A DNA stretch of 64,000 nucleotides from Hsuehochloa calcarea (GCA_036346395.1 CM070604.1:40079662-40143661); one strand, 5' to 3'; positions 23,516-35,304 are shown, numbered from the stretch's first letter. Made by a program: numbers and translations. The notes: a model not told the origin generated them from the letters alone.

Positions 23516-24417
23516 TGTTTTAGAACCGATCTTACGTAAAGATTGTTTGATTCGGGGTGTCTCCTAGAGATGAAATCACGCAGAGCAATTGACACGGGAT
23601 TTTTATACAGGTTCGGGCCTTCTCCGGAGAGAATAACAACCCTACTCCTGTGTGTGTATGGTATTGACTGTATTCTCAACAACCAAGCAGGAAAACTAAG
23701 ACTATTACAAAGAACGGTACTTGTATTGTTCTCCTTGATTGTCCTTGATTGGCTCTGTTTCGCCCTCCCCTTGTCCTTCTGATTGATGCCTTTATATAGT
23801 CGTGAAGGAGTAGCCGTTTTCCCTCACAAGAGGCGCCTAATCAAGCCGAATGGGCACATGATGGCGATAATTACCGCGTAGTGGCTCCTTCACGCCGCTT
23901 GACGCTTATCTTCGAGGTAATGGGGTATTTAAGCACTATTACTGCGCGGAATAATAGTGCATGTGGACCGTTTGAATTCCTTAATCAATTGGACCCACTC
24001 GCTTGTAGGTTTTATTGATTATAAGGTGGTCGTGGTCGACTTGGTCGTAGCAAGACTTACGACTGGGTACAAGTCGTAGCAGAGCTTACGACTGGATAAT
24101 AGTCGTAGAAGGACTTACGACTGGGTACGGGTCGTAGCAGAACTTACGACTGGACAATAGTCGTAGAAGGACTTACGACTAGGTAATGGTCGTAGAAGGG
24201 CTTACGACCAGGTAGTGGTCGTAGAAGGACTTACGACCATGACATAGTCGTAGTAAGACTTACTACTATGGGGGTGATTGTAGGAGAACTTACAATCACT
24301 TGGTAGGTCTCTCCCTTATAAATATAAGGGGTACTTCTGGGGACTACGTGACATCATATTTACCCATAATAAGAATTATAGATAAAAGATAAAATAAGGA
24401 TTATCAGATCCTCGTCA
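23516..24417 (-). repeat. Left LTR (3' LTR on the minus strand)
   Basis: 902 bp, TGTTTTAGAACCG ... ATCCTCGTCA on the plus strand, so TG...CA in either direction. It matches 35762-36673 along its full length. It holds the hairpin array at 24044-24299 and a TATAAATATAAG motif near 24318 (plus strand). Confidence 0.88.
24044..24299. repeat. Array of nine GTCGTA...TACGAC hairpins in the LTR
   Basis: Hairpins of 20-26 bp follow each other every 28-30 bp: 24044, 24072, 24101, 24131, 24159, 24188, 24217, 24244 and 24274. The usual arms are GTCGTA and TACGAC with an 8 bp loop. Flanking bases extend the stem in matched pairs (A...T or G...C). The last unit has GTGATTGTA/TACAATCAC, where two stem pairs changed on both sides. 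The arrangement superficially recalls a CRISPR array but has no unique spacers. Confidence 0.9.
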
Positions 24418-24418
24418 T

Positions 24419-24429
24419 CTAGCCCCCCA
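24419..24429 (-). other. Polypurine tract (minus strand)
   Basis: The plus strand CTAGCCCCCCAG reads CTGGGGGGCTAG on the minus strand, directly upstream of the 3' LTR start. The same site lies beside the right LTR (36675-36684). Confidence 0.75.
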
Positions 24430-25546
24430 GCTTCAAGTGAAAGTAACTTACTTGATAAAGGATTTGCAAATGATCTTACGACTATGAAAATATCGCAGAA
24501 TAATGGTCGAAGGAAAAAACTCTTCGACATTCGAGTGCTACTTTGACCAGGAATTTGCTTGGTCAGGAAGGTTGCTTTCGACTATCAGAAAGTTGTAAAA
24601 ACCCCTACGACTGTGAAGTGGTCGTAGTAGGGCGATCGGAGAAAAAATCCTTTCCGATCGATACTTCATTCGACCAGAAAGACTTGGTCAAGAAAGTAAT
24701 TTTGCTTGGAGGTGACAAAATGAACCTAATTTTCTCGAATGCACCATCTAGGAATTGCAACCGACTCCACGCACTGCCGATAAGACGGCGGTTCGAGGCG
24801 GTGGCAATCGGAGAAAAAACTCCTTTCCGATCGATACTTCATTCGACCCGAGAAAGACTCGTGTGGATCGCTATTGGCGTGCCTTGGGGATTCCTAGGTC
24901 GGACCTCGAGCTTTTCCAATATTATTATGGGATGGCTCGACAAACCGGAATCGCCGGAAGTTGCGGTTTGAAGCTCCACGACTCGAAGTCGAGGGAGTAT
25001 ATTCAGAGTTTCACTCGGTCTTCATGGCCGGGATGGAGAAAGAGGTGGTTTTACTGGAAAGTCACCTCAGAAGACAGCCTCTCTTTCGTGGGGAAGGCTG
25101 CCGAGAAGAAATCTTCATGGGATTCGACTCACAAGGTATTAGCCTGGATTGCCCCTACATTCAAGCCATCAAGGACTTGAAAGAAGAAGGGTCGACGGAT
25201 GGCATGTGGTAAAAGATTTCATCACACGCCGAATTAGTCCCTTGAAGAAACGAGCATCTCCTATGTGGAGATACTCGGGGAGAGGAGGCCCGACCAGGGA
25301 CTATGACGAGGGTAAGTGAACTTCCGACTAAGCTTTCGGTTTGGTCTTTCTCAACATTGTCTAATATTCTTATCTGTTTACACAGATCTTTCACATGCAG
25401 AGATTGACGCTAGAGTCAAACTCATCTGTGAGAAATCTCCGCCACTCCGAGTGGCGGTTCCTCGAATCATTGCGGCTTTGCCCGCAGATGAAAAGATAGA
25501 GCGCCTAAAGGTAATCAAAAAGTTGATTTTTTTCTTTAGGATTTTA

Positions 25547-25655
25547 TAGTCGTAGAAGAACTTACGACTAGTGGTGATCGTAGAATATCTTACGATCAAG
25601 AAAATATCGTAGAAAAACTTACGACTTGACACTGGTCGTAGGAAAACTTACGACC
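25547..25655. repeat. Four GTCGTA-type hairpins inside an intron of the antisense gene
   Basis: Stems are TAGTCGTA/TACGACTA (25547), GATCGTA/TACGATC (25576), an imperfect one near 25603, and GGTCGTA/TACGACC (25634). The same intron in the right copy (37860-37970) keeps them. Three different but self-complementary arm sequences occur in 110 bp. Confidence 0.85.
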
Positions 25656-27238
25656 GGTTAGTAATTCTTCTTTTTCTGTTTTGCTTTACAGAAAGTAGGC
25701 ATGGAAAATCGTCAGGACGACGAGGAAGTCGCACTGATGACCATTGGCGCAGGATTGTCGAAAGACAAAGGCTCGGCTCCTCCATATAAGAGACGTCGAC
25801 TTGCAAGATCCGCCGACAAGGGAGGAGCAAGTTCGAGCTCTGGTCTTTCGACTGCACCCTCTACAAAGCTCGCGCGCGCATAGCCGTAATTGAAGCCGAG
25901 GCTGCAACTATCGAAGCCGAGGAGGTTGAAGCAGCTAAATCTTTTAAGCGCAAACCTCGCAGGGCTAAGGTACCCTTCTACCATGACAAGAAATCTTTCG
26001 CAGTTGCCGCCACTCCTAGTTTTGTTAAGCAACTGGAAAAGGAGATCTGGAAAGATTTTATGTCTTTTGTGGAGGACGATGTCGCCTAGCAACTGCGATC
26101 GAGCCACGACCGCAATGAGGGTAGTGCTGCTTTTGGAGTGGTCGAGACTGATTTCGGCCATCCAGAGAAACAGGAGACCAGAGATGTGGTTCCTGTTCAA
26201 ATCTTACGACCAGACGTGGTCGTAGCTGAGCCCATTATTGAACCTCGACCAGATGTGGTCGTAGAGAAGAAGAAGTCCTCCGTTGGGAGGATTGCTCCTA
26301 AGTTCCTGGTTAAGACCAGGGTGCAAAGGTATGTGAAATGTACTAAAGTGTAAGAACAACATTTACCTTTTTCCTTTTCACAACCTGATTTGCTTTTCTT
26401 TATTTTAGTCCGACTCCTTCAGCCCCCGGGAATGCTTCCGTTGAGAAGCCCATTGCCACTTCTTCAGTTGCTGAAGAGGTAACAATGGAGGTGGTCGAAG
26501 GATCATCCTTGGCCTAGGTGGCCGAGGAAGTCGTGGCTCCTAGAGTGGTTCCTACAATCACGAGGTTGTAGCTACGATCGATGAAGTAGCGGCTGCAACT
26601 GTTGAAGTGGCAGCTACAACTACCGAGGTCGTAGAGACAACAGGGGCAGCTGTAGAAGCCTCTGGTCAAGGCGGTGACGAGCCTGTGCACCGCGCTGGGA
26701 AGGAAGTCGTGGCAGGCGTTCCTTCTAGTATCCAAAGAGAAGCTACAGAATCAGAAGAAGAAGAATATTTCAACTTCTGTGCTGACTTCTTTGGTCATGC
26801 TTCAGTCGTAGGGTCTTCTGCTTTTAGATCTCACGACCGAGTCCCCCATCCCAACGATATTCCCAATAGAGGGAACACCTTTGACAATGAGCGTCTTGAG
26901 AAGGTGTGGTGGGATCAAGTCGCGAGGATAGACAAGCTGCAGAACCCGAGCTGGTGTACTCGACCTTTGCTAGGTCGACCATGAATGTAAGTATTTTTAG
27001 GATACTTATATATGTGGCTTTCCCTTTCTTCTCACTGTCTTCTTTTTGCAGAAAGCTCTAGAGCAAATTGCCGTTGTTGGTGAGTATCATCGACAACTTT
27101 TAGAGCTATGACAGGAAAAAGAAGAACTCTGCATACAGGCAGAGAGATGGTAAGTTACTGTTATTCATAGTCGTTTTCGACTTGACTACTCGTATAGTGT
27201 TTACGAGAGTTGTCATGGAAAAACTCATGACAAGGTAC

Positions 27239-27320
27239 TGGTCGTAAAGAGCTTACGACTAGAGGCTTTGTCGTAGAAAAACTTACGACTAGGTCAGTGG
27301 TTGTAGAAGGACTTACAACC
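27239..27320. repeat. Three more hairpins in a downstream intron of the antisense gene
   Basis: The units are GGTCGTAAAG..CTTACGACT, GTCGTA/TACGAC and GGTTGTA/TACAACC. The last (27299-27320) has both arms changed from the usual GGTCGTA/TACGACC. The right copy retains them at about 39538-39619. Confidence 0.8.
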
Positions 27321-28525
27321 GATTGGCTGATGTTCATATCCACTTTTGTCCTCTGTAGGCTAAAAAGTGACACAAAGACCTTAGCTGACTCACTCGATTA
27401 TGAAAAAGAGGAGTCGAAAAAGTTAAGGAAGGAAGTAGTAGTCCTCTCGGATAAACTTCGAGAAGCCATCTCTGCAACTAGAAGATTGCAGGAAAAAATA
27501 AAAAATAAGTGCTGAACTTAAGACTGCTTTTGACTTTGACCTTCACTCGATTCTCATTTCTCTTCCAGAAAAAGAAGATGAAATGAAGAAGCTCCGGACT
27601 GAAGTTGGAGAAAAAGCTTTGGTCATTCAGGAGTTTTCTCGTATTACCAAGAATAAGGATCAGGAACTCGAGGGACTCAAAACTCGAGTAACAGGTAAGT
27701 AATTCTTTACCTGTTATTCTTTTCGAGTATTTTCCCTTTTCTAATGCTAATTTCTTTTTCAGAAATTGCTGTCGAACTGAGAAACCTCGAGGCAGAAATA
27801 AATGAAAAAACTCTGATCTGCAATGAGGCCGTCCGTATTGCTAAGATGAATGCAGAGGACGTTTAAACATGGGAGAAAAAGCACGCTGAAACCATTACTT
27901 CCCATAAAGAAGAAGTCAAGAAGTTGGATTCTCGACTAGTAGGTAAGAAATGCTTTACCTATAATTATATTTGTGTTCTCTTCCTCTAGAAGTTTATTTT
28001 TGTTTGACCGGTTTTATTCTTTTCAGAACAAGTGGTCGAGAACAAAAGACTTCGCGAGGCTTCGACTCGTTCCCAACAGGAGATAGAATCAATGAAGACT
28101 TGAAGACTAATCTTCAAAGCAACATCACACTCCTGAACAATGTACTTGGTGAGCTACATACTGAGGAAAAAACTCCTCAAGAAGATACGTTAGCTGCTCA
28201 CATAAGTACCATAGGGGAACAAGTCGGAACTTTGCAAGAAATGGTGACCACTCTGAAGGCCAACCAAGCTGAATCCATAAGGGAGGCAGTCGAAGCTGCA
28301 GTAAGTTATGCTTTGGCGAAACTTAAAGCTCATGATCCCCGCCTTAATGTGCAACCAATCAAAGCCGACTTCGACTGCCCTGAATCAGAGGCAAGTCGTT
28401 TGATTGAGGAAATGCAATCAGTTGGCAAGAAGGTGGCGGAGGAAATGCAATTGGGCTCTCCCTCTTCAGAGTAATTTGTAATAACTTTGTGAGGCGTATG
28501 GTTTACATTGATGAGAAATATATGA

Positions 28526-28740
28526 TCCATCTTGTTTCCTGCAAATCATCTTGTCGAGTGGTTAGCAACCCGAAAGATAACTAACGAATGAAAAACCAAG
28601 GACTGAAGTTAAATTAATAACTTTATCCTAGGCCATCTTGTTTCCTGCAAATCATCTTGTCGAGTAGTTAGTAACTCAAAAGATAATAGAAGAATGAAAG
28701 ACTAAGAATTGAAGTCAAATTAATAACTTTATCCTAGTCC
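28526..28740. repeat. Tandem duplication (~107 bp x 2)
   Basis: The segment beginning CCATCTTGTTTCCTGCAAAT at about 28527 and ending 'ACTTTATCCTAG' repeats immediately at about 28633, with about 15% differences. It lies just after the stop codon of the antisense gene. Confidence 0.85.
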
Positions 28741-28859
28741 CCGACTATTTGCTTAGCTTGTTTAGACAATCCAAGGAAATAGTGTGTGAAATGGGGTTTC
28801 TGAAAATAGAGAGAGGTTTATTTAACTTATAGTTTTTGTTATGGTTGTCAAGCACTGGT

Positions 28860-29420
28860 CGAAAGAGTAGAAACGGCTCGACACTAGGAAGTTCCTTCTA
28901 GTGGGCAGGACCACGTGCAGAGAGGAAAGGCTTCGACTAGGTGATGTTACCATCTCCGACTAGTTTAATCGAACCAAGAACAGCAACTTGAGTTAAGCAA
29001 ACGTCTTAGAGAACTTTAATAATTCGTTCGCCCTTTTTTTGGTGGACTCGATAAGTCTTTTCCAGTAGCAAAAGTGGGAGACTGAGCAATGCTAGGAAGT
29101 TCCTTCTAGTGGGCAGGACCACGTGCAGAGAGGAAAGACTTCGACTAGGTGTGTCTCTTCCTTCGACCAGTTAAAACGAATCGAGTACACCAAAGGTGGT
29201 TGAATAAATATAAAAAAGTGCACTATGCTTAGAATAGTTTTCGAAATTACTGAAACTAAGATGAGAAGAGTTGGCTTTGAGAACATTTCGACTAGATAGA
29301 ACCCGAGCTCTCTGTATTGGCAACAAAAGTGAGTAACGGGTCGATGCTAGGAAGTTCCTTCTAGTGGGCGTGACCACGTGCGAGAGGGGAAAAACTTCGA
29401 CTAGATGACGTTACTTGCCT
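28860..29420. repeat. Three diverged ~230 bp repeats in the antisense gene-pol spacer
   Basis: 'CTAGGAAGTTCCTTCTAGTG' followed by 'GGACCACGTGC' and a 'CTTCGACTAG' element recurs at about 28883, 29090 and 29347. The core CTAGGAAGTTCCTTCTAG is a near-palindrome. CACGTG sits in each unit. No ORF spans the repeats. Confidence 0.8.
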
Positions 29421-29699
29421 TTCGACCAGTGTAAAGAAAACTGGGTGTTTTTGGATCATAGTCGAAAGATTATAAAAGCACTACTCAAAAATAAGACAAA
29501 AGAGGTAGAAGGAACCTGGATCTTTATTGTCTGAGAGGTTGGTCACACATAGAATTTGCATAACTGATCGATGTTCTAAGAATTTGAGAGAACCTGTCCG
29601 TCTTCCATTGCTAGTCGTACCGACCCTGGCCAAGTGACTTCGACCACTGTGTAAGGACCTTCCCACTTGGGAGAAAGTTTATTCCGATTAGACTTGGAT

Positions 29700-30898
29700 T
29701 GGCGAGCCTCAACACCAAGTCACCTCTGACAAGAAGGTCGCGAGGCCGACCTTACGATCGTAGTATCTGCGTAGGGCTTGTTGGTAGACTGCTGAACGGA
29801 TAAAGGCCATGTTTCTCCTTTCTTCGAGTAGGTTAATATCATCTGCTCGAAGTTGTTCCTGGTCGGAGTTGTTGAAGGTTTCAACTCGTGTCGACCGCAA
29901 TTTTAGCTCCGGAGGAAGCATGGCTTCGGCTCGAACACTAGAAAAATGGTGTTTCTCCCAGCCGCCGACTAGTGGTCGCATTTAACCGCCCATAATACTA
30001 AGGTAATTCTTGTACCCAAGCCCCGAGCGCTTAACGAAGTGGGTCAAGACTCGGTTTTAATTCTCGCATTATTTGGCCATTTGCACGCTCAACCGCCCGC
30101 TGCTTTGGGGATGTGCAACAGAAGCATAACATAACTTGGTACCCAAGTCGTCGCAAAATTCCTGAAATTTTGCACTTGCGAATTGTTTACCATTGTCTGT
30201 AATTATCCAACTCGGAACTCCAAATCGGCTAATTACGCATCTCATCATGAACCTTTTTGCTGCTTCCATTGTTATCCCAGTTACAGGTTCGGCTTCGATC
30301 CATTTTGTGAACGTGTCAATAGCCACAAAAAGGAATTCGAAACCTCCTGGAGCTTTTAGAAACGGTCCTAGGATATCGAGACCCCAGGTCGCAAAAGGCC
30401 AAGAAAGAGGTATTGTCTGTAATGCTTGAGCTGGTTGATTTATCTGTTTACCATGAAACTGGCATTGGACACACTTTTTAACCACCTCTTTAGCATCGTA
30501 CAGAGCTGTTGGCCAGTAGAAACCTTATCGAAAGGCCTTACCGACCAGCGTTCTGTAGGAAGCATGCGTCCCACAGATGCCACTGTGTATATTATGAAGG
30601 AGTGTTATTCCTTCATTTTGCGGAATGCATCGCATGAGTATCCCTTGGGTTCCTCGTTTGTAGAGGACTCCTTCGACCAAAGTATACATTTTGGCTTTTC
30701 GGGATAAACGATCTGCCTCAAGATCATCCTCTGCACGGAACCCTTGTGAAGATACTCGTAGATGGGAGTCATCCAGGTATCCTCGTAATCTAGTGAGGCC
30801 ATCTCAATAGGTTGTGTCTCTGGTTCTTCGACCAGAGACGGCTTTTGGAGTTGTTCCAAGAAAACTCCTTTTGGTACTGCAGATCGGGAAGAAGCCAT
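29700..30898 (-). pseudogene. Integrase of the Tat-like element
   Basis: Read leftwards, 30898-30605 is a linker with a 'WMTPIYEYLHKG' segment that precedes integrase in this lineage. 30485-30069 holds 'VKKCVQCQFHG' (end of the zinc-binding HHCC region), 'WGLDILGPF' (first catalytic Asp) and 'IITDNGKQF' (second Asp). The 'HPQS' region follows, but a one-base shift there moves the expected catalytic Glu out of frame. 29981-29709 carries the integrase C-terminal part ('RRNMAFIRSAVYQQALRRYY'). The intact enzyme would insert element cDNA. This copy is inactive because of the frameshift. Confidence 0.75.
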
Positions 30899-31114
30899 CC
30901 GAGCAAGTTGGTCTCATGAGAAAATTATCCTTCGAGGGATGAATTGTACCTCGAAACCTTAAAAATGCTTTTCTAGCTTACGTGCTTACCGATAAGTACC
31001 GAGACATTGTCAAGTTAGAGCACCGTACTCTTTCCGACTTGATTCACGACTAGTTGAGAGTCTCCTCTCACGAGTAGTCGACGAATCGAGAGTGCTTTCG
31101 CACTCGTATGCCGC

Positions 31115-31393
31115 CTAGCAAACCTTCGCACTCGCCACGTTGTTAGTGGCCCGAAAGTTTAATTGTATGGCATACTTTAAGGTTTCTCCTAGAGGAGATA
31201 CCAGACCACCCGACCCAGAGCCACTTAAAGTAAGTGACCCATCAAAGTACATCATCCACCGGTTGTGGGAATCGTAGATGGGGATCCCGAATGAGTTCAG
31301 ATTTGTCCATTCGCGACTAAGTCCGCCAAGATCCGGGATTTTATGGTCGTTCGACACAAAATGGAGGTCGAACTCCCAAGTTCGATCGACCAT
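31115..31393 (-). pseudogene. Second (archaeal-type) RNase H of the Tat-like element
   Basis: The segment contains 'WMMYFDGSLTLSGSGSGGLV' and 'YAIQLNFRATNNVA'. This is the Asp-containing first strand and the T-N-N-x-A-E region of the extra RNase H found in Tat-lineage elements. The Glu after NNVA is replaced by Ser, and the frame ends soon after. It sits between the RT/RNase H and integrase, as expected for Tat. Confidence 0.65.
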
Positions 31394-32560
31394 TTTGCCA
31401 TGCGTCCCATTGCTTCCTTATTATGGAGGATCGCTCCCAAAGGAAACTCGACGCGGCACAACTATTTTGTGCGCTGAAAATAATGCCGCAGCTTCTCAAG
31501 ACATGAGGAGGGCATATAGAAGTTTCTGGACCAGAGGGTAACGCTCCTTAGGCCCGTGTAAAACTTCACTAACGTAGTAAACTGATCGTTGTACGTTTTT
31601 ACGTTCTACGACCAGTACTGCGCTTGCTGCCTGTGGCGTGGCAGCTAGGTAAATTAAAAGTGTCTCTTCTGGTTTTGGAGAAACCAGAACAGGAGCACTC
31701 TAAAGGTACCTCTTGACATCCTCGAAGGCAGCGTTTGCCTCGTTCGACCACTCAAAACCTTCATGTCTCCTGAGAAGTTTAAAGAAAGGTAGTCCTTTTT
31801 CTCCTAGTCGTGCGATGAAACGACTTAAAGCCGCCATGCACCCAGTGAGTTTCTGTACTTTCTTTTTTGTGGTCGGAGGGCGCATTTGGAGGATGGCCTT
31901 TATTTTCTCAGAATTTGCTTCGATTCCTCGTTCAGATACTAGGAATCCAAGCAATTTTCCTGAAGAAATTCCGAACACACACTTTTCGGGATTAAGTTTT
32001 AAGCAGTGCTTTCTGAGGTTGTCGAATATTTCTTGTAGGTCAGTGATATGATTAAATTTCTTAATGCTTTTTACGACTAGATCATCAACATAGGCTTCCA
32101 GATTCCGGCCTAATTGAGATGAAAAAATCGATTGCATCAAGCGTTGAAAAGAAGCACCAGCATTTTTTAGACCAAATGGCATTTTGACATAGCAAAAGGT
32201 ACCAAATGGTGTATTGAATGTGGTCTTTTCTTCATCGTTTAGACACATATTGATCTGGTGGTATCCAGAATATGCATCTAAAAAACTTAATATTTCACAA
32301 CCTGCAGTAGAATCAACCAACTGATCGATACGAGGTAAAGAAAAATCATCTTTTGAACAAGCTTTATTAAGATCGGTGAAGTATACGCACATACGCCATT
32401 TGCCATTTGACTTCTTGACCATTACAGGGTTAGCCAACCACTCTGGGTGGTTGACTTCTCTTATAAAGCCTGCTTTAAGTAGCTTATCCAATTCTGATTT
32501 AATAGCATCTCGTCGATCAGGGGCAAATCTCCGGAATTTTTGTTTTACGGGTACTTTATC
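31394..32560 (-). pseudogene. Reverse transcriptase and first RNase H of the Tat-like element
   Basis: A 263-residue open stretch (32491-31700) carries all RT blocks: 'GKWRMCVYFTDLNKACSKDD', 'FLDAYSGYHQI', 'TPFGTFCYVKMPFGLKNAG', the catalytic 'YVDDLVV', and the thumb region 'GFLVSERGIE' and 'KVQKLTGCMAAL'. A TAG just upstream (about 32562) breaks the link to protease. Downstream (31700-31394) the RNase H part ('YPLVQKLLYALLMSREKLRH' type) is present but frame-shifted. The RT core itself looks undamaged, the best preserved part of the element. Confidence 0.8.
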
Positions 32561-32674
32561 AGGCTATAAAGCTAGCCTGTGCTCGATCACCTCCCTGTGG
32601 ACTCCAGGCATGTCGGATGCTTGCCACGCGAAGACATCTGCGTTAGCTCGGAGGAAGGTGATGAGGGTGTCTTC

Positions 32675-33469
32675 CTATTTGGGGTCGGAAGTCTCCCCGA
32701 TGCGAACAGTCTTCGAGGGCTCCTCTGCGTCTAGAGGAACCTCTTTGACTTGGTCGTTCGGCTTTGATGCAGCTTTAGGCTTCGACTTGCTAGTCGAATG
32801 CTGACTTTCTTCTCGAGTTGGTATTTGTCCAACCATCTCGAGGGATCGACGGTCGCAGTTATACGCCATCTTTTTGTCACAATGAATTGTGATCACTCCT
32901 TTGGGACCTGGCATCTTAAGACATTGATACCCATAATGAGTAGCCATTAAGAATTTTGCCAAAGCTGGTCGTCCGAGTATGGCGTTATATGCCGTATCGA
33001 AATCGACCACATCAAAGGAGATTTTCTCTGTCCTGAAATTACTTGGTGAACCAAATGTTAAAGGAAGAGAAACTTGGCCAATGGGTTTGGCCGAAGATCC
33101 CGGTACAATTCCATGAAAAGAGTATCGTACCGGTCTTACCTTTGTCCTGGGTACTTGCATCTCGTCCAGGGCATTTGTAAACAGTATGTTCAAGGAACTA
33201 ACACCATCAACCAAAACTCGATTGACCCGACAGTTGTTGATGGTGGGTTCGACCACAATCGGATATCGACCTGATCGATTCGAAGTGATCGGGCAGTCAC
33301 CCTTCTCAAAAGAAATGGTAACTTCCGACCACTTCGGTAAATTATTGACAAGAGGAGCATTTATAGAGTTTACCTCTCGTCCGGCAGCTTTAAGTTGTCG
33401 TTTTGACTCGTATGTCGATGATCCTCCGTAGATGTGCTTAATGGTATGTTGCGGATCCTGGAACGGCAT
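32675..33469 (-). pseudogene. Aspartic protease region of the Tat-like element
   Basis: This 264-residue open frame contains 'VNRVLVDGVSSLNILFTNAL'. It is the retropepsin active site in the D-G-(G)-S form typical of this lineage, here with V in place of the second G. The flap and C-terminal 'YNAILGRPAL' motif follow. The N-terminal part shows 'HTIKHIYGGSS', the gag-protease boundary motif of plant gypsy polyproteins. The protease would process the polyprotein. The V substitution next to the catalytic Asp may impair it. Confidence 0.75.
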
Positions 33470-33507
33470 CTCTTCATCATCCGATGACTTTTGGCCACTC
33501 GTATTCC

Positions 33508-35304
33508 CTACCTGCTCGAGAGTGGGGAGTGGTTCTTTGCCGTTGTAGTAGTCCTCGAGCTTTCTTTGGAAAACTCGGCAATTGCGGAGGTCGTGTCCTT
33601 CCTTTTTATGAAAAGGACACCACCTTGGTTTGTCGTTCTTTCGATCGTATGCTTACCTTTGCCTTGATCGAGTGCGACTTGGTGGTTTAATGGCTCTTTA
33701 TCTTTCACAGCCAAGACCTCCTTGAAACTACTGGTTTGTGGTTTTTGACCCTTTATCTTATTCTTGGACTTCTTTGCTTTCTTGTCCTTTTTTCCACCAA
33801 CTTCACCTGGCTCTCGAGGAGTATTTGTTTCTCGATCGATAGTGTTGTTCCACTCGACCTCCTCGTAGCGATCAGATATCGATCGACCATCTCAAGAGCT
33901 CAAAGAATGATGTTGGGAGGATTCAAAGCAATATCCTCTGTTATCCTTCTACTACGGACTCCTTGCTTAAAATCCCTGATAACAGATGAATCAGAAATTT
34001 CCGGAATTGAATTACGAACCTGACTAAAGTGTTTGATGAATTGACACAAAGTCTCGTTGTTGTTCTGTTTTATCCGGTGCAAGTCGTCTTCCTTTCCAGG
34101 GCGGTTGTATGTGCCTTGGAAATTCGCCAGTAGAAGGTCGCTGAGGTGTTGCCAAGAGTAGATCGACTCGAGTGGTTGGTTTAATAACCACGATCGAGCG
34201 GATCCTTCAAGCACAGTCAGAAGGTAATTTGCCATTACACGCTCTCCTCCTCCTGCTGCTCGGACAGCTGTTGTATAGATTTGAAGAAATTCGATGGGAT
34301 TTTGAGATCCATCAAACTTCTCCATGTTTACTGGTCGAAAATGAGGTGGCGTGAGCATTTCGAGGTCGCAAAATGCCCGATCCTAATAACTTCCTGACGT
34401 CTTCTTTGCATGAAAGAAGGATTAATGTCACCAGGTGATCGTACCCGACGATACCCAGTAACAGGCTGACCTGTCCTGTAGTAGGTCTCAATTCTACGAG
34501 GGGAATACTCCTCGTACTCCATCCGCTATGGATTACTTGTCGGGTGGTGAACGATCACCTCTCCGAAGGGCTTCTTGATCATCAGTCAATCGAAACATAT
34601 TTCTCCGAGTAGGGGATCGATGCGACTTATGGCCGTGTCGATTTCTACGTGATGAAATGTTTGATTGACTGGTAGCTGAGGAAGTCGCATTGCTACGACT
34701 ACCTGAATGATGTCGACGAGGTGCTTCCAGTCTTGTCATCACGGTTCGAAGCCTTTGCGCAATTTCTTCAGCGAAGAGATCGTATCCTGGCGTTCGAGCA
34801 AGCTCTTGAGTGGGATTTTCGAGCAAGTCTTTGATGTCCTGGAGTTCTTGCACCTCCTTCGACTGATATTGGATGCGCCTGTGCGTGTTCTTCGGGTCGC
34901 AATCTTCCTCCGTCGGATGGCCTCAAAATTCTCCTCATCAGATCCTTGAGGCCTTCTCAATGGAGTGCGAGAATGTCGAGGATTCCCTCGTGCTCATCAG
35001 AGTATTGATTCTGCCCGTCATCGATGATGCCCTTGCCATTATCACAAGGGGGCGCAGTGCGTGATCTTCGGGGAGTGTTCTTATCTCGGCCTCCATAAGG
35101 TCGACTCGATCCGAGGGAAGGACGAAGACCTCCGCTGATGATTCTCACTTGCACTCGAGGCCTCCCGCTTGAGGAGTATTCGAGAGACACCATCTGGCGA
35201 CTTGGAGTAACCCTCCGTAGGGGAACTCGGGTTATAATCGCTCCGTCCACAAATGAGATCTGCGGAGAGACTACGAATTTGCGAAAAAGCATGCTTGATC
35301 CCAC
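33508..35304 (-). pseudogene. gag of the Tat-like element
   Basis: Fragments lie in shifting frames: N-terminal low complexity (35304-34533), a capsid region at 34358-33900 with 'MEKFDGSQNPIEFLQIYTTA', 'LEGSARSWLLNQP' and 'FQGTYNRPGKEDDLHRIKQ', then near 33600 a C-x2-H-x4-H-x4-C knuckle ('CPFHKKEGHDLRNC'). The capsid pattern matches Retrotrans_gag. At least four frame changes make it non-functional as given. Some of these may be sequence errors, because the capsid segment itself is clean. Confidence 0.7.

Larger units (their letters stand above)
24755..28474 (+). pseudogene. Antisense multi-exon coiled-coil gene of the Tat-like element (left copy)
   Basis: Exon-like segments separated by introns with GT...AG borders run opposite to gag-pol. 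About 24755-25210 resembles the plant 'putative gypsy type transposon' proteins ('LELFQYYYGMARQTG', 'GWRKRWFYWK'). 25386-25510 follows, then 25692-26350 is Lys/Arg-rich with 'YKRRRLARSA' and Ala/Glu helices. 26410-26980 is Ala/Val/Glu-rich. Heptad-like coiled-coil exons lie at 27360-27510, 27569-27694, 27764-27943 and 28026-28474. The last ends with 'PSSE' and TAA. Frameshifts (near 25870) and stops (26515, 27865, 28100) break it. Tat-lineage elements often carry such an antisense gene of unknown function. No enzyme motif is seen. Confidence 0.6.

Noticed and set aside
24044..24299. CRISPR-like array
   Set aside because: Units are hairpins with no unique spacers, in a plant retrotransposon LTR, with no cas genes.
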